DNA from: Phyllobacterium myrsinacearum
Lineage (GTDB): Bacteria > Pseudomonadota > Alphaproteobacteria > Rhizobiales > Rhizobiaceae
Assembly: GCF_014138285.1 (NCBI RefSeq)
Contig: NZ_JACGXN010000008.1
Location: forward strand, 62,001-126,000
Direction: 5' to 3'
DNA: 64,000 nt
Below are positions 52,349 through 62,086 of the stretch, in pieces. The position numbers and the translations under genes are program-made. Within the stretch, counting starts at the first letter, position 1. Each line of letters opens with the position of its first letter. The notes below the pieces were generated by a model, which was given only the letters and a program-made list of their open reading frames with translations, searched no databases and was not told the DNA's origin.

Positions 52349-55179
52349 TGGGTGCTTTTCCTCTCGCCCTCGGTGCACCGGCGATTCTTCTGGGTCTTCT
52401 GGCCCTTCCAGTCATTTGGTGGCTGTTGCGGGCAACACCGCCGCGGCCGATCCGGGAATCATTCCCGCCGCTGAAAATCCTCGCGCAGATCCTCAAGAAG
52501 GAAGAAACGCCGGACAGGAGCCCCTGGTGGCTGACATTACTGCGGCTCCTGCTGGCGGCGCTGGTCATTCTGGCACTGGCTGAACCGGTCTGGAATCCGC
52601 GCCCCGAAACCTTGAACGGCAAGGAGCCGGTCGCCATCGTGCTCGACAATGGCTGGTCCTCCAACGAAGAATGGAATGCGCGCAAGGAAACGGCTGAACG
52701 GCTGATTGCCGACGCCAATGCCTCCGGTGCGCTCATCTACATCCTTGGAACCGCCGAAAAGCTGAATGCGGATGTCGGGCCGCTCGATGCCACAACCGCA
52801 CTCGAACGGCTGCGCGCGCTGAATGTCCGGCCGATCCCTGTCGACCGTGCCGCCGCCTTCGACCGCCTGAAAACCGTACTTTCAGGCGTCAATGGCGTTC
52901 GCGTTGCCTATCTCAACGATGGCGTCGATACCCCGCAGGCAACTGCGGCCGTGAAATCGATGGAAGCCAGCGGCATTGCATCGGTGATCTGGTATCAGCC
53001 ATCAATCGCTGCGCTTTCTGCCATCAGGCAGGTGGAGAACAATGCGAACGGGTTGACCGTCCACGCCGTCCGTTCCAATGACAGCCGGGCACCGGGTGGC
53101 GTCACCATCGGCGCCTATGATGAAAAAGGCCGCCGTATTGCCGAAACCGGTCTGGTTTTCCGTGCCAATGAAGCGACTGGTGAAGCCGTGATCACGGCTC
53201 CATACGAACTGCGCAACGATTTCAACAGCCTGCGTATCGACAATGCACCCCATGCCGGGGCGACGTTCCTCGTCGATGACAACAACAAACGGCGGCGCGT
53301 GGCCCTGCTTTCAGGCTCGGAAGCGGATCTGTCGCAACCCCTGCTTTCACCACTCTATTATATTTCGCGCGCGCTTGAACCGTTCGCAGATCTCCTGCGC
53401 CCGCGCAATGCGGAGCTAACCAAAGCCGTTCCCGAGCTTCTGGAGCAGAAACCGTCCGTGATCATCATGGCCGATATCGGCAAGCTGCCCGGAGAAACCG
53501 AGCAGGCCATGGTTGACTGGGTTGCCAAGGGCGGCACGCTGATCCGTTTCGCCGGACCGCGTCTTGCGGGCAATAGCGAACAGGACCCGCTTTTACCGGT
53601 CAATCTGCGCAAGGGTGAACGCTCTCTGGGTGGTGCGCTCTCGTGGAAGGAATCGCAACCCATCGCCGCGTTCCCGGATACGGGCCCCTTTGCTGGTCTG
53701 CCGACACCCCAGGATGTGACTGTCACGCGGCAGGTATTGGCGGAACCCGCTGTTGATCTCTTCGAAAAGAGCTGGGCCAATCTGGCCGATGGTACGCCGC
53801 TGGTGACCGGCGAGACCCGCGGACGCGGCCAGATCGTTCTGTTTCACGTTACGCCGGAGGCTACCTGGTCAAATCTTCCGATCAGCGGCAGTTTCGTCGA
53901 CATGCTGCACCGGATTCTGACCCTGTCACGCAATACCGGCCCCTCGCCGCAAGAAAATGGTGCTGGCGCTTCCCGCGCACTTCCGCCTTATCTGACGTTG
54001 AACGCGGAAGGAGCCCTGACTCCACCGGGCGGAGACGCGAAACCCCTGATCCTCAAGGCAGGAGAAACTGGCAAGGTGAGCTTCGACAATCCTCCCGGCT
54101 TCTATGGTGTCGAAGATTCAATGAGTGCGCTCAATCTCTTCCGCCCAGACAGCGAGATAAAGCCTTTGGTACGCCCCGACCTGACCATACCCGTCACCAC
54201 CGCCCGTTATGCCGCTGACGAGTCACTGCCGCTGCGTGGCCCATTGTTTGGCCTTGCAGCCCTGCTTCTGGCTCTCGATGCTCTGGCCATTCTCTGGCTT
54301 GGCGGGCATATGCGCCGCCGTTTGAAGACTGTTGCAGCGGCTTCTCTGGCAATCCTGCTCATTCCCGCTGTTTTGGCACTCGGCCCTTCTCCTGCACGGG
54401 CCCAGCAAAATGACAGCAAGCCGGGCGACCAGGCGATACTGGATGCCGTCAATGTCACGCACCTTGCCTATGTGATCACGGGCGACAGTGCCGTTGACGA
54501 TATCAGCAAGGCGGGCTTGTTTGGCCTTTCCAGAGCCCTTGCCGACAGTACAGCGCTGGAGCCGGGTGACCCCATCGGGGTCAATCCCGAGAGCGACGAA
54601 CTGGCATTCTTCCCGCTGATCTACTGGCCGATCGACCCGTCTGCCAAAATGCCGTCACCCGCCTCGATCGCCAGGATAGACGCCTATATGCAACAGGGCG
54701 GCACCGTCCTCTTCGATACGCGCGATCAGGATGCCGCGGCAATCAGTTTTGACAACAGCGCCACTCCGGCCAATGCGCGGCTGCGCGAAATCCTTTCCGG
54801 CCTGAACATACCCGCGTTGGAACCGGTACCAACGGATCACGTGCTGACCAAGGCCTTTTATATCCTGCAGGATTTCCCCGGCCGGTTCCGCGGCAGCCAG
54901 CTCTGGGTACAGGCTTCACAGGCACCGGAAGCCAGTAAAGACAGGCCCGTGCGCGTTGGCGACGGGGTTTCGCCCATCATGATAACAGGCAATGATTTTG
55001 CCGGGGCGTGGGCAGTCAATGCCAGCGGCACGCCTCTGCTTCCAACAATTCCAAATGATCCCGATCAGCGGGTTCTGGCCTATCGCGCGGGTATCAACAT
55101 CGTCATGTACATGCTGACCGGCAACTACAAATCGGATCAGGTGCATGTACCTGAACTCTTGAAGCGGCTGGCGAACTGA
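52345..55179 (+). CDS. BatA-like membrane protein with DUF4159 domain
   Basis: A 944-residue protein. The N-terminus has two membrane segments of the BatA type (LALGAPAILLGLLALPVIWW, about 8-27, and LLRLLLAALVILALAEPVW) around a cytosolic loop with PRPIRESFPPLKIL. A VWA-like domain, further extracytoplasmic domains and more membrane segments near 660-710 follow. The C-terminus (about 730-944, HLAYVITGDSAVDDISKAGL onward) is DUF4159. ATG 52345 overlaps the DUF58 stop. Probably a partner of the MoxR and DUF58 proteins in the periplasm. Exact role unknown. Confidence 0.87.
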   Translation: MMGAFPLALGAPAILLGLLALPVIWWLLRATPPRPIRESFPPLKILAQILKKEETPDRSPWWLTLLRLLLAALVILALAEPVWNPRPETLNGKEPVAIVLDNGWSSNEEWNARKETAERLIADANASGALIYILGTAEKLNADVGPLDATTALERLRALNVRPIPVDRAAAFDRLKTVLSGVNGVRVAYLNDGVDTPQATAAVKSMEASGIASVIWYQPSIAALSAIRQVENNANGLTVHAVRSNDSRAPGGVTIGAYDEKGRRIAETGLVFRANEATGEAVITAPYELRNDFNSLRIDNAPHAGATFLVDDNNKRRRVALLSGSEADLSQPLLSPLYYISRALEPFADLLRPRNAELTKAVPELLEQKPSVIIMADIGKLPGETEQAMVDWVAKGGTLIRFAGPRLAGNSEQDPLLPVNLRKGERSLGGALSWKESQPIAAFPDTGPFAGLPTPQDVTVTRQVLAEPAVDLFEKSWANLADGTPLVTGETRGRGQIVLFHVTPEATWSNLPISGSFVDMLHRILTLSRNTGPSPQENGAGASRALPPYLTLNAEGALTPPGGDAKPLILKAGETGKVSFDNPPGFYGVEDSMSALNLFRPDSEIKPLVRPDLTIPVTTARYAADESLPLRGPLFGLAALLLALDALAILWLGGHMRRRLKTVAAASLAILLIPAVLALGPSPARAQQNDSKPGDQAILDAVNVTHLAYVITGDSAVDDISKAGLFGLSRALADSTALEPGDPIGVNPESDELAFFPLIYWPIDPSAKMPSPASIARIDAYMQQGGTVLFDTRDQDAAAISFDNSATPANARLREILSGLNIPALEPVPTDHVLTKAFYILQDFPGRFRGSQLWVQASQAPEASKDRPVRVGDGVSPIMITGNDFAGAWAVNASGTPLLPTIPNDPDQRVLAYRAGINIVMYMLTGNYKSDQVHVPELLKRLAN

Positions 55180-55180
55180 C

Positions 55181-57262
55181 ATGTATCTTTCCCTCGATTT
55201 CCAGCCCCTTCTCTCGACACCGCTTCTGGCGCTGCTGCTTCTGCCCCTGCTGGCGCTTGCATTGGCGGGCCTTTATCTGCGCCAGCGCGGCGGCGTGATC
55301 CGCTTGCTCGCAGTCGCCGCACTGGCCATGGCTCTGTTCAATCCTGTCGTCATCAACGAAGAACGCGAGCCGCTCAAGAGTGTCGTGGCTGTGATTGCCG
55401 ACCGGAGCCAAAGCCAGGACATTGGCGACCGCTCCGCGGATACAACGGAAGCGCTCAAACAGGTTCAGGCAGCGCTCGGCCGTTTGCCGCAATTCGAGGT
55501 GCGGACCGTCGAGACCAATCGCGCCAACGAGAATGATGACGCTACGGCCACACGCCTGTTCCAGGCAGTGAATGGTGCATTCCGCGATGTTCCGCCGTCA
55601 CGTATCGGCGGCGCCATCATGATCACCGACGGTCAGGTTCATGATATCCCGAACAGTGTTGCCGGGCTTGGTTTCAATGCACCGGTGCATGGTCTCATTA
55701 CCGGCAGGCCCGGCGAGATCGACCGGCGCGTGCAGTTCGTCCGTGCCCCGCGTTTTGGTATTACCGGCAAGCCGCAGCAGATGACCTACAAGGTCACGGC
55801 AGCCGGTGAGCCGCAAGGCGGCCGGGCGCGCGTGACTGTTCGCGTCAATGGCAATGAAGTAACAACGCAGGATGCAATCATCGGCGAGGAGATGCCACTT
55901 GAGGTGACGCTGCCCCGCGCCGGTGTCAATATTGTCGAGCTTGCAGTCGATGCCGTTCCCAATGAACTGACCGAGGTGAACAACCGCGCGGTTGCCATGG
56001 TTGACGGTATCCGCGAGAATCTCAAGGTTCTGCTGGTATCCGGCGAGCCCCACAATGGTGAGCGGACCTGGCGCAATCTTCTGAAATCCGATGCTTCGGT
56101 GGATCTCGTCCACTTCACCATTCTGCGCCCGCCTGAAAAACAGGACAGCACGCCGATCAATGAACTGTCGCTGATTGCTTTTCCGACCCGTGAGTTGTTT
56201 GTCGAGAAGATCGACCAGTTCGATCTGATTATTTTCGACCGCTATCAGCACCGTGATGTGCTGCCGCTGCTCTATTATGACTACATCAACGACTACGTGC
56301 AGAAGGGCGGCGCGCTGCTGATTGCCGCCGGCCCTGAATATGCGGGCAACGTGTCGATCGCCAATACCCCGCTCCTGACCGTACTGCCCGCAACACCGAC
56401 CGGAGAGGTTACCGAAAAAGCGTTCTATCCGCGTTTGAGCGAGGACGGCAAACGTCACCCTGTGACCCGCGGTCTTGAAGGCAGCACGCAGGAACCGCCG
56501 CAGTGGAGCCGCTGGTTCCGTGTCATCGATGTCAATCAGCCGGAAGGTTCCGTTGTCATGAATGCCGGTGACAAGCCATTGCTGGTGCTCAACCGCATCG
56601 GTGAAGGCCGTGTCGGCATGTTTCTTTCCGATCAGGGTTGGCTTTGGGCCCGTGGTTTTGAAGGCGGCGGCCCGCATGCGGCGCTCTACCGCCGGATCGC
56701 CCATTGGCTGATGAAAGAACCGGAACTGGAAGAGGAAGCGCTGACGGCAACCGGCAGTGGCCGGAATCTCGAAATCCGCCGTCAGACAATGAAGAAGACC
56801 GCCGAACAGGCGAGCATCATCACGCCATCGGGCAAGCGGCAGAATATCCCGCTCACCGAAACAGAACCGGGCGTGTTCACCGCCTCGGTGCCTACAACGG
56901 AAATCGGGCTGTTTCAGGTGGCCAACGGCGATCAGACGACACTCGCCCATGTGGGACCGGTCGATGCACCGGAATTTGCCGACAACGTATCAACCACGGA
57001 CAAGCTTGATGGTCTGGCCCGCGAGAGCGGCGGCGGTACGCGCCGCTTGCGCGCAACCGCTGATCAGCCGTCCATCGACGTGCCCAGTATTGTCGCATCA
57101 CGCGGTTTTGCCAGTGCCAGCGGCGACAACTGGATCGGCCTGCGGCCAACAAATGAAACCGTACTGAAAAGTGTCAATCGCCTGCCGTTGTTCTCGGGTT
57201 TCCTCGGTCTGGCGGCAATGATCCTGGTGCTTGGCAGCATGTGGTATCGCGAAGGCCGGTGA
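55181..57262 (+). CDS. Large membrane protein of the MoxR/DUF4159 cluster
   Basis: A 693-residue protein with two N-terminal membrane segments (LLALLLLPLLALALAGLYL, about 14-32, and a second near 40-55), a VWA-like region (SVVAVIADRSQSQDI), a CARDB-like beta domain, a glutamine-amidotransferase-like fold (LKVLLVSGEPHNGERTWRN, FDLIIFDRYQHRDVLPLLY) and one C-terminal membrane span. Similar proteins close MoxR-DUF58-DUF4159 operons in Alphaproteobacteria. It starts one base after the previous stop. The catalytic Cys of true amidotransferases is not evident. Function unknown. Confidence 0.85.
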   Translation: MYLSLDFQPLLSTPLLALLLLPLLALALAGLYLRQRGGVIRLLAVAALAMALFNPVVINEEREPLKSVVAVIADRSQSQDIGDRSADTTEALKQVQAALGRLPQFEVRTVETNRANENDDATATRLFQAVNGAFRDVPPSRIGGAIMITDGQVHDIPNSVAGLGFNAPVHGLITGRPGEIDRRVQFVRAPRFGITGKPQQMTYKVTAAGEPQGGRARVTVRVNGNEVTTQDAIIGEEMPLEVTLPRAGVNIVELAVDAVPNELTEVNNRAVAMVDGIRENLKVLLVSGEPHNGERTWRNLLKSDASVDLVHFTILRPPEKQDSTPINELSLIAFPTRELFVEKIDQFDLIIFDRYQHRDVLPLLYYDYINDYVQKGGALLIAAGPEYAGNVSIANTPLLTVLPATPTGEVTEKAFYPRLSEDGKRHPVTRGLEGSTQEPPQWSRWFRVIDVNQPEGSVVMNAGDKPLLVLNRIGEGRVGMFLSDQGWLWARGFEGGGPHAALYRRIAHWLMKEPELEEEALTATGSGRNLEIRRQTMKKTAEQASIITPSGKRQNIPLTETEPGVFTASVPTTEIGLFQVANGDQTTLAHVGPVDAPEFADNVSTTDKLDGLARESGGGTRRLRATADQPSIDVPSIVASRGFASASGDNWIGLRPTNETVLKSVNRLPLFSGFLGLAAMILVLGSMWYREGR

Positions 57263-57270
57263 AAACCGAT

Positions 57271-57798
57271 CTACTGACCGTCAACGCCTGCATGCCTTAC
57301 CCGCCCCTGAACGTCCTTCAGCGCACGCGGCGTAAGCTCGCAGGCAAGAAAGCGCGACGGTTCGACAGGGGCCGGCATTTCGATCTGGTGCCCCACAATC
57401 TGCCGGAAACCGAAGGGCGCATAGTAAGGCTCGTCACCCACCAGAATGATCAGCCTGTGACCGGCAAGACGCGCCGTTTCCATGGATTTGCGCATGAGCG
57501 CCGCACCGATGCCCTGCTTCTTCCAGGCGGGCCGCACAGCAAGCGGTCCGAGCAGCATTGCCGGCGCAGTGCCGACAAGGATCGGTGTCAGCCGGACCGA
57601 TCCCACGACATAATCGCCATTGAGCGCCACAAAGGAGAGATCGCGGTCGTGTGGTCCACCCTCGCGGATGCGATAGGCGGCGCGGGTAAACCGTCCCGGT
57701 CCAAAGGCTTCTTTGTTGATATCTTCGATGGCAGCATCGTGCACCGGTTCTTCCGGCGCGTAGGTCACGACATGGGTCAGCATGCTGGGTATCTTCAT
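57271..57798 (-). CDS. GNAT family N-acetyltransferase
   Basis: About 175 residues of the GNAT fold: VTYAPEEPVHDAAIEDINKE, then LGPLAVRPAWKKQGIGAALM with the acetyl-CoA loop (Lys-Lys-Gln-Gly-Ile-Gly) and EPYYAPFGFRQI at the end, as in YhbS-like acetyltransferases. Start is uncertain: ATG 57798, 57783 and 57873 are all in frame, none with a convincing ribosome site. It converges on the membrane protein gene with 8 bp between stops. Acceptor unknown. Confidence 0.85.
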   Translation of the reverse strand: MKIPSMLTHVVTYAPEEPVHDAAIEDINKEAFGPGRFTRAAYRIREGGPHDRDLSFVALNGDYVVGSVRLTPILVGTAPAMLLGPLAVRPAWKKQGIGAALMRKSMETARLAGHRLIILVGDEPYYAPFGFRQIVGHQIEMPAPVEPSRFLACELTPRALKDVQGRVRHAGVDGQ

Positions 57799-58095
57799 AA
57801 AGGAGTAGACAATGGCCTTCCGGCCAACACAGGAACGTCCGCCGCGCTGTTCAAGCGCCGGTTCGGGTTTCATCGTCGGATGAACAGGTATCCTGTCACA
57901 AAATGTCTCCTTTTTTTCCGCGTAGCATCTCAGCAGCGCGGCGTAAACCGAATTTCTCTCGACCAGCACAAAAAGTGACGCACTGTTCACCTCCGCAAAG
58001 CTGGTTTGAACGGCATTTGTGTCTAGGTATAGGCGACGGAATACAAATACGGTTAGGATCGCCGGCACAGTACAGTGCTGGACAGGGAGTATGAC

Positions 58096-59073
58096 ATGGG
58101 TCTTCTGATTGACGGCAAGTGGCACGACCAGTGGTATGACACCAAGGACAGCGGCGGGCGTTTCATCCGCTCGGAATCGCAATTCCGAAATTGGGTGACA
58201 GTGGACGGCTCAGCCGGACCTTCGGGCACCGGTGGTTTCAAGGCCGAGACCGGGCGCTACCATCTCTATGTTTCCTATGCCTGCCCATGGGCGCACCGTA
58301 CATTGATTTTCCGGGCGCTGAAAAAACTTGAGGACGTCATTTCCGTATCCGTGGTCGATCACTTCATGGGCACCGAAGGCTGGACCTTCAACGCCAGGGA
58401 CGGAGCCACCCCGGACCATCTCTTCGGCTTCAAACGGCTCTATGAAGTCTACACACGCGCTGATCCCGCCTATTCCGGCCGTGTGACCGTGCCGGTCCTA
58501 TGGGATAAACAGCAGAATACCATCGTTTCAAACGAGTCATCGGAAATCATCCGCATGCTCAACACGGCATTCAATGCCTTTGGCGATGCATCGCCGGATT
58601 TCTATCCGGAAGCCCGACGCGACGAGATCGACGCCATCAATGCACTCGTCTATCCCTACATCAACAATGGCGTTTATCGCGCAGGTTTTGCCACCACACA
58701 GGAAGCCTACGAGGAAGCCTTTGATCAACTGTTTGCCACGCTCGACCAATTGGAAGAACGCCTTGGCAAACAGCGCTATCTCACGGGAAATCAGCTGACA
58801 GAGGCCGATTGGCGGCTGTTCACAACCCTGCTGCGCTTCGACCCTGTTTATGTCGGCCATTTCAAATGCAACCGGCAGCGCATTGGCGACTATCCGAACC
58901 TTTCGAATTATACCCGCGACCTCTATCAGGTGCCCGGAGTGGCCGGGACCGTAAACTTGCTGCACATAAAGGCGCACTATTACGGCAGTCACAAAACGAT
59001 CAACCCGACGGGCATCATTCCCAAGGGGCCGGAACTGGATTTTACCGCGGCCCATGACCGGGACCGGTTCTGA
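58096..59073 (+). CDS. Glutathionyl-hydroquinone reductase-like GST (Xi class)
   Basis: A 325-residue protein of the YqjG/ECM4 group. The thioredoxin-like domain has the catalytic Cys63 in YACPWAHRTLI, and the long inserted WTFNARDGATPDHLFGFKRL and LYEVYTRADPAYSGRVTVPV segments are typical. These enzymes reduce glutathionyl-hydroquinones using glutathione. ATG 58096 follows GGGAGTATGAC; an earlier start at 58075 is less likely. Divergent from the GNAT gene. Confidence 0.93.
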   Translation: MGLLIDGKWHDQWYDTKDSGGRFIRSESQFRNWVTVDGSAGPSGTGGFKAETGRYHLYVSYACPWAHRTLIFRALKKLEDVISVSVVDHFMGTEGWTFNARDGATPDHLFGFKRLYEVYTRADPAYSGRVTVPVLWDKQQNTIVSNESSEIIRMLNTAFNAFGDASPDFYPEARRDEIDAINALVYPYINNGVYRAGFATTQEAYEEAFDQLFATLDQLEERLGKQRYLTGNQLTEADWRLFTTLLRFDPVYVGHFKCNRQRIGDYPNLSNYTRDLYQVPGVAGTVNLLHIKAHYYGSHKTINPTGIIPKGPELDFTAAHDRDRF

Positions 59074-59076
59074 CCC

Positions 59077-59547
59077 TCACCAAGTGAGAGGGACCTCTGC
59101 CCCATCGAGAACTTCGGCAAGCCTGCGCCGCGTGGCAGCCGTCGTGCCTTCCGGCAGGGCATCGAGCCGGAAGAAACCGGCTTCGGCGATTTCGCGGTCC
59201 GGCAGACGCGGTGTGGTCTGCCGGAACGACCGGCAGACATAGAGCGCGACATGATCGCGCTTCGAAGCATGTGCATTGTGATAGATGGCAAAAAGCTGTG
59301 GCCTGCCGGTCAGTTCGATATTGCCCTCCTCCATCAGCTCTTTCGTAAGCGTTTGCTCGAACGTATGGCCTGTTTCCACACCGCCACCCGGAAACTGCCA
59401 GCCGGGCACATAGGTATGTCTGACGAGAAAGACGGTTTGTGCCGCCTCGTCAAGGATCACACCGCGCGCGCCCAATGTCATTGGACGTTTCAGCAGGAAA
59501 TAGGTGTGAAACAGGCGATGACGCCATTTCACGCTTTTGTCAGCCAT
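59077..59547 (-). CDS. Nudix hydrolase
   Basis: A 156-residue Nudix protein: WQFPGGGVETGHTFEQTLTK then ELMEEGNIE forms the Nudix box (Arg of REU replaced by Lys-Glu-Leu). The start MADKSVKWRHRLFHTYFLLK is basic and hydrophobic. Substrate not predictable. AGGACCGG lies upstream of ATG 59547. It converges on the GST gene 3 bp away and is divergent from the phosphoesterase gene. Confidence 0.88.
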   Translation of the reverse strand: MADKSVKWRHRLFHTYFLLKRPMTLGARGVILDEAAQTVFLVRHTYVPGWQFPGGGVETGHTFEQTLTKELMEEGNIELTGRPQLFAIYHNAHASKRDHVALYVCRSFRQTTPRLPDREIAEAGFFRLDALPEGTTAATRRRLAEVLDGAEVPLTW

Positions 59548-59632
59548 TTCACCGGTCCTAAATGGGAACCCAGTAACGATACAAAGGTTCTAACACTGGA
59601 TTCCTACGCTACACTCTCTTAAAGCTGAAATA

Positions 59633-60556
59633 ATGTTCCGCCTTGCTCACATATCCGATATCCACCTGTCGCCCTTGCCCGCACTGACCCTGCGCGAGCT
59701 GGTTTCGAAGCGCATCACCGGCTATATCAACTGGCGATCCAATCGTAAGGGCTCGATGACAGGTGGTACACTCGATACGCTCGTTGCTGATTTGAAGGCG
59801 CAGGCGCCGGACCATCTGGCCGTCACCGGGGATCTTGTCAATCTCGCGCTGGACGAGGAACTGGAAACGGCCGAGCGCTGGCTGAAAACACTTGGCAATC
59901 CGGCGGATGTTTCCGTGGTGCCGGGCAATCACGATGCCTATGTGCCGGGCGCTTTGAAAAAGACACGGCGTTATTGGGGCCCATGGATGCTGGGAGATCG
60001 CGAGGCGGCCGAACACCGTCCCGTCGAGTTCCCCTATTTGAGGGTTCGCGGCGATGTCGCATTGATCGGCGTCTCGTCCGCTCGCGCAACGGCACCCTTC
60101 ATGGCAACCGGCGATCTGCGCGACCGACAGGCGCGGCGGTTGGGCGAAATCCTTGACGAGACCGGCAAGCGCGGACTTTTTCGGGTGATCATGATCCACC
60201 ATCCCCCCGTGCGTGGAGCCGCGCCTGCACACAAGCGATTGCTGGGTATCGGGCTGTTTCAGCGAACCGTGCGGCAGCATGGGGCAGAACTCGTCCTGCA
60301 TGGACACACCCATCTGGCGACGCGCTACGAGATCAATGGGCCCGATTGGAAGATACCTGTCGTTTGCGTCCCTTCCGCCAGCCAGAGTTTCGGCGCACAC
60401 AAACCGGCAGCACGCTTCAATATCTTTGCCATTGAAAAGACAAACGCCGGGTGGTCGTGCCGCATGACCGAACGCGGTATTGTGGATGCCGCAATGACAA
60501 TCGAAACGATAGCGGAGCATGATCTCCGGGTGGGAGAGGTTTCTGCTCCCGTCTGA
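59633..60556 (+). CDS. Metallophosphoesterase
   Basis: A 307-residue calcineurin-like phosphoesterase. The binuclear metal motifs are in order: DIHLS (residues 9-13), GDLVN, GNHDA, IMIHHPP and HGHTHLA. It resembles cyclic-nucleotide or 3',5'-cAMP phosphodiesterase-like members, but the substrate is open. ATG 59633 has only a weak upstream site (AAAGCTGAAATA). It converges on a minus-strand gene 3 bp away. Confidence 0.92.
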   Translation: MFRLAHISDIHLSPLPALTLRELVSKRITGYINWRSNRKGSMTGGTLDTLVADLKAQAPDHLAVTGDLVNLALDEELETAERWLKTLGNPADVSVVPGNHDAYVPGALKKTRRYWGPWMLGDREAAEHRPVEFPYLRVRGDVALIGVSSARATAPFMATGDLRDRQARRLGEILDETGKRGLFRVIMIHHPPVRGAAPAHKRLLGIGLFQRTVRQHGAELVLHGHTHLATRYEINGPDWKIPVVCVPSASQSFGAHKPAARFNIFAIEKTNAGWSCRMTERGIVDAAMTIETIAEHDLRVGEVSAPV

Positions 60557-60559
60557 TGA

Positions 60560-61189
60560 TCAGAAATACGGCGCCAGCCGGTCCCAGAAAAAAGCCAGCA
60601 AGGCACCAGCACCAGCAAGCGCTCCGATCAGAAGCCAGATCACTGCATTGACCAAATCATTCACCATGGAGCGATGCCGGCGGCCCTGAAAAACCGGAGC
60701 AGCCATCGCTTGGGGAACTGCGTCCGGTTGGCCGGTCGGCACTGCATCGGAAACTTCAGGGCGAAGATTGATCCGTTCACCCTCCATCAGGCGCTGGCGC
60801 TCGACAATTCGTTCTGCAATGTAGGTAGTAACTGCATCGGAGATGAGCTTTACATCGGTCGACTCGGCGAGAACAAACCGGCCAAGCCGGGTGTCACGGA
60901 CAAAACGATAGGTACGCCGGTCCCGCCCCATCATTACGTGCGCCGTGGCATCGATCCACAGGCGAGGCTGCAACCCGGTGGAAATAGCGAAATCCCATTG
61001 CTCGTCGTCAGCCGGCACCTCATCGAAAACCGGCTTGAGATCTTGAGCCAGAATCTCGATTCTCGCGAGATCCGCTTCCTTCATGTCAATGACGACATCA
61101 CCGCGATCGGCTGCCGCCACCTGGGCACCGCGAATGGCATCGCCAAGCCTGCGTCTGTCATCCGGGATCTTGTCTCGCATCTCACTCAT
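60560..61189 (-). CDS. Conserved-looking protein with C-terminal membrane anchor, unknown function
   Basis: A 209-residue protein: a soluble domain (about 20-125) with VAAADRGDVVIDMKEADLAR, FAISTGLQPRLWIDATAHVM and TYRFVRDTRLGRFVLAES, a variable Pro/Gln-rich linker, and one membrane segment at the end (DLVNAVIWLLIGALAGAGAL). ATG 61189 follows CTGGAAACGCCC; a TTG at 61204 is less likely. It looks tail-anchored to the inner membrane. I recognise no named domain. Confidence 0.72.
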   Translation of the reverse strand: MSEMRDKIPDDRRRLGDAIRGAQVAAADRGDVVIDMKEADLARIEILAQDLKPVFDEVPADDEQWDFAISTGLQPRLWIDATAHVMMGRDRRTYRFVRDTRLGRFVLAESTDVKLISDAVTTYIAERIVERQRLMEGERINLRPEVSDAVPTGQPDAVPQAMAAPVFQGRRHRSMVNDLVNAVIWLLIGALAGAGALLAFFWDRLAPYF

Positions 61190-61264
61190 GGGCGTTTCCA
61201 GCAAGGAGGGTTAAGGCATCATTAACAACATGCCCGTGCCATTGCACCAGAAACTTGTTCGAAT

Positions 61265-62029
61265 TCAGCCTGTACGCACAGTTGCAGAAACCAGACGGAT
61301 GACCTGGTCGGGAATCTCTTCGATCAGCATGTGTCCGACCCCATCAAAACGATGTACGGAAAAATGCTGCGGCAGCCCTTCCGACTGATACAGGGGCAGA
61401 ACATTGTCGAGCCTACCCCAGGCGACGGTGACCGGCATGACGAATGCCTCAAGGTATTCCCGCGGAATTGTCCCCTGCATCCCATCCTTCATCATCCGGG
61501 CGCCAATGGCATTGAGCCGCTCGATTTGTCCGGCTTTTTGGCGAAGCGCCACATCCCGGCTGATCACCTCTTCATCGACAGGGCTGCGCCAGCCGAACAT
61601 GCCTTCCAGAGCAGTCTCAAGGGCATCATATGTGCGGGCAGCAGCATAATGGCGGAGCAACCGGCCATTGATATCAGGTCCGAAACCACCCGGGGCAAGC
61701 AATGTCAGCGAAGCCACTTTTTCAGGAGCGAAGACCGCCACCAGAGCAGCGGTTGCACCCCCCATTGAATGACCGACCAGATGGGCTTTGCGAATGTTTC
61801 GCCTGTTGAATTCATCAATAACCGCCTCGGCGAAATGGCGCGCTGTCACCGCATCGGGATAGTCGAGCGAGGTGCCGTGGCCGGGCAGGTCGAACGCGAT
61901 GGTCGAATGCGTTTCACTGACCGCCTTTTGCACGATATGCCAGCTCGCTGCCGTCCCGCCAAACCCGTGCAGGAACACGACGGACGTTCCCGCTCCCTCG
62001 CCCATCTCGATTGCGTGCAACTGGTGCAT
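61265..62029 (-). CDS. Alpha/beta hydrolase
   Basis: A 254-residue hydrolase. HGFGGTAASW is the oxyanion region (20-29), GHSMGGATAAL the nucleophile elbow (Ser about 89), WGRLDNVLPL holds the acidic residue and DGVGHMLIEEIPD the catalytic His. It is like the free-standing hydrolases related to acetoin dehydrogenase E2 C-terminal domains. GGGAGAGTGTC precedes ATG 62029. It is downstream of leuA but behind a terminator. Substrate unknown. Confidence 0.88.
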   Translation of the reverse strand: MHQLHAIEMGEGAGTSVVFLHGFGGTAASWHIVQKAVSETHSTIAFDLPGHGTSLDYPDAVTARHFAEAVIDEFNRRNIRKAHLVGHSMGGATAALVAVFAPEKVASLTLLAPGGFGPDINGRLLRHYAAARTYDALETALEGMFGWRSPVDEEVISRDVALRQKAGQIERLNAIGARMMKDGMQGTIPREYLEAFVMPVTVAWGRLDNVLPLYQSEGLPQHFSVHRFDGVGHMLIEEIPDQVIRLVSATVRTG

Positions 62030-62046
62030 GACACTCTCCCGACAAC

Positions 62047-62069
62047 AAAAAGGCCGCTTCTCAGCGGCC
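62047..62069 (-). terminator. Terminator after leuA
   Basis: GGCCGCT (62052-62058) pairs with AGCGGCC (62063-62069). On the minus strand the hairpin is followed by TTTTTGTT. It lies 17 bases after the leuA stop. Confidence 0.88.
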
Positions 62070-62086
62070 CTTTCAAGGTGTTCAAC

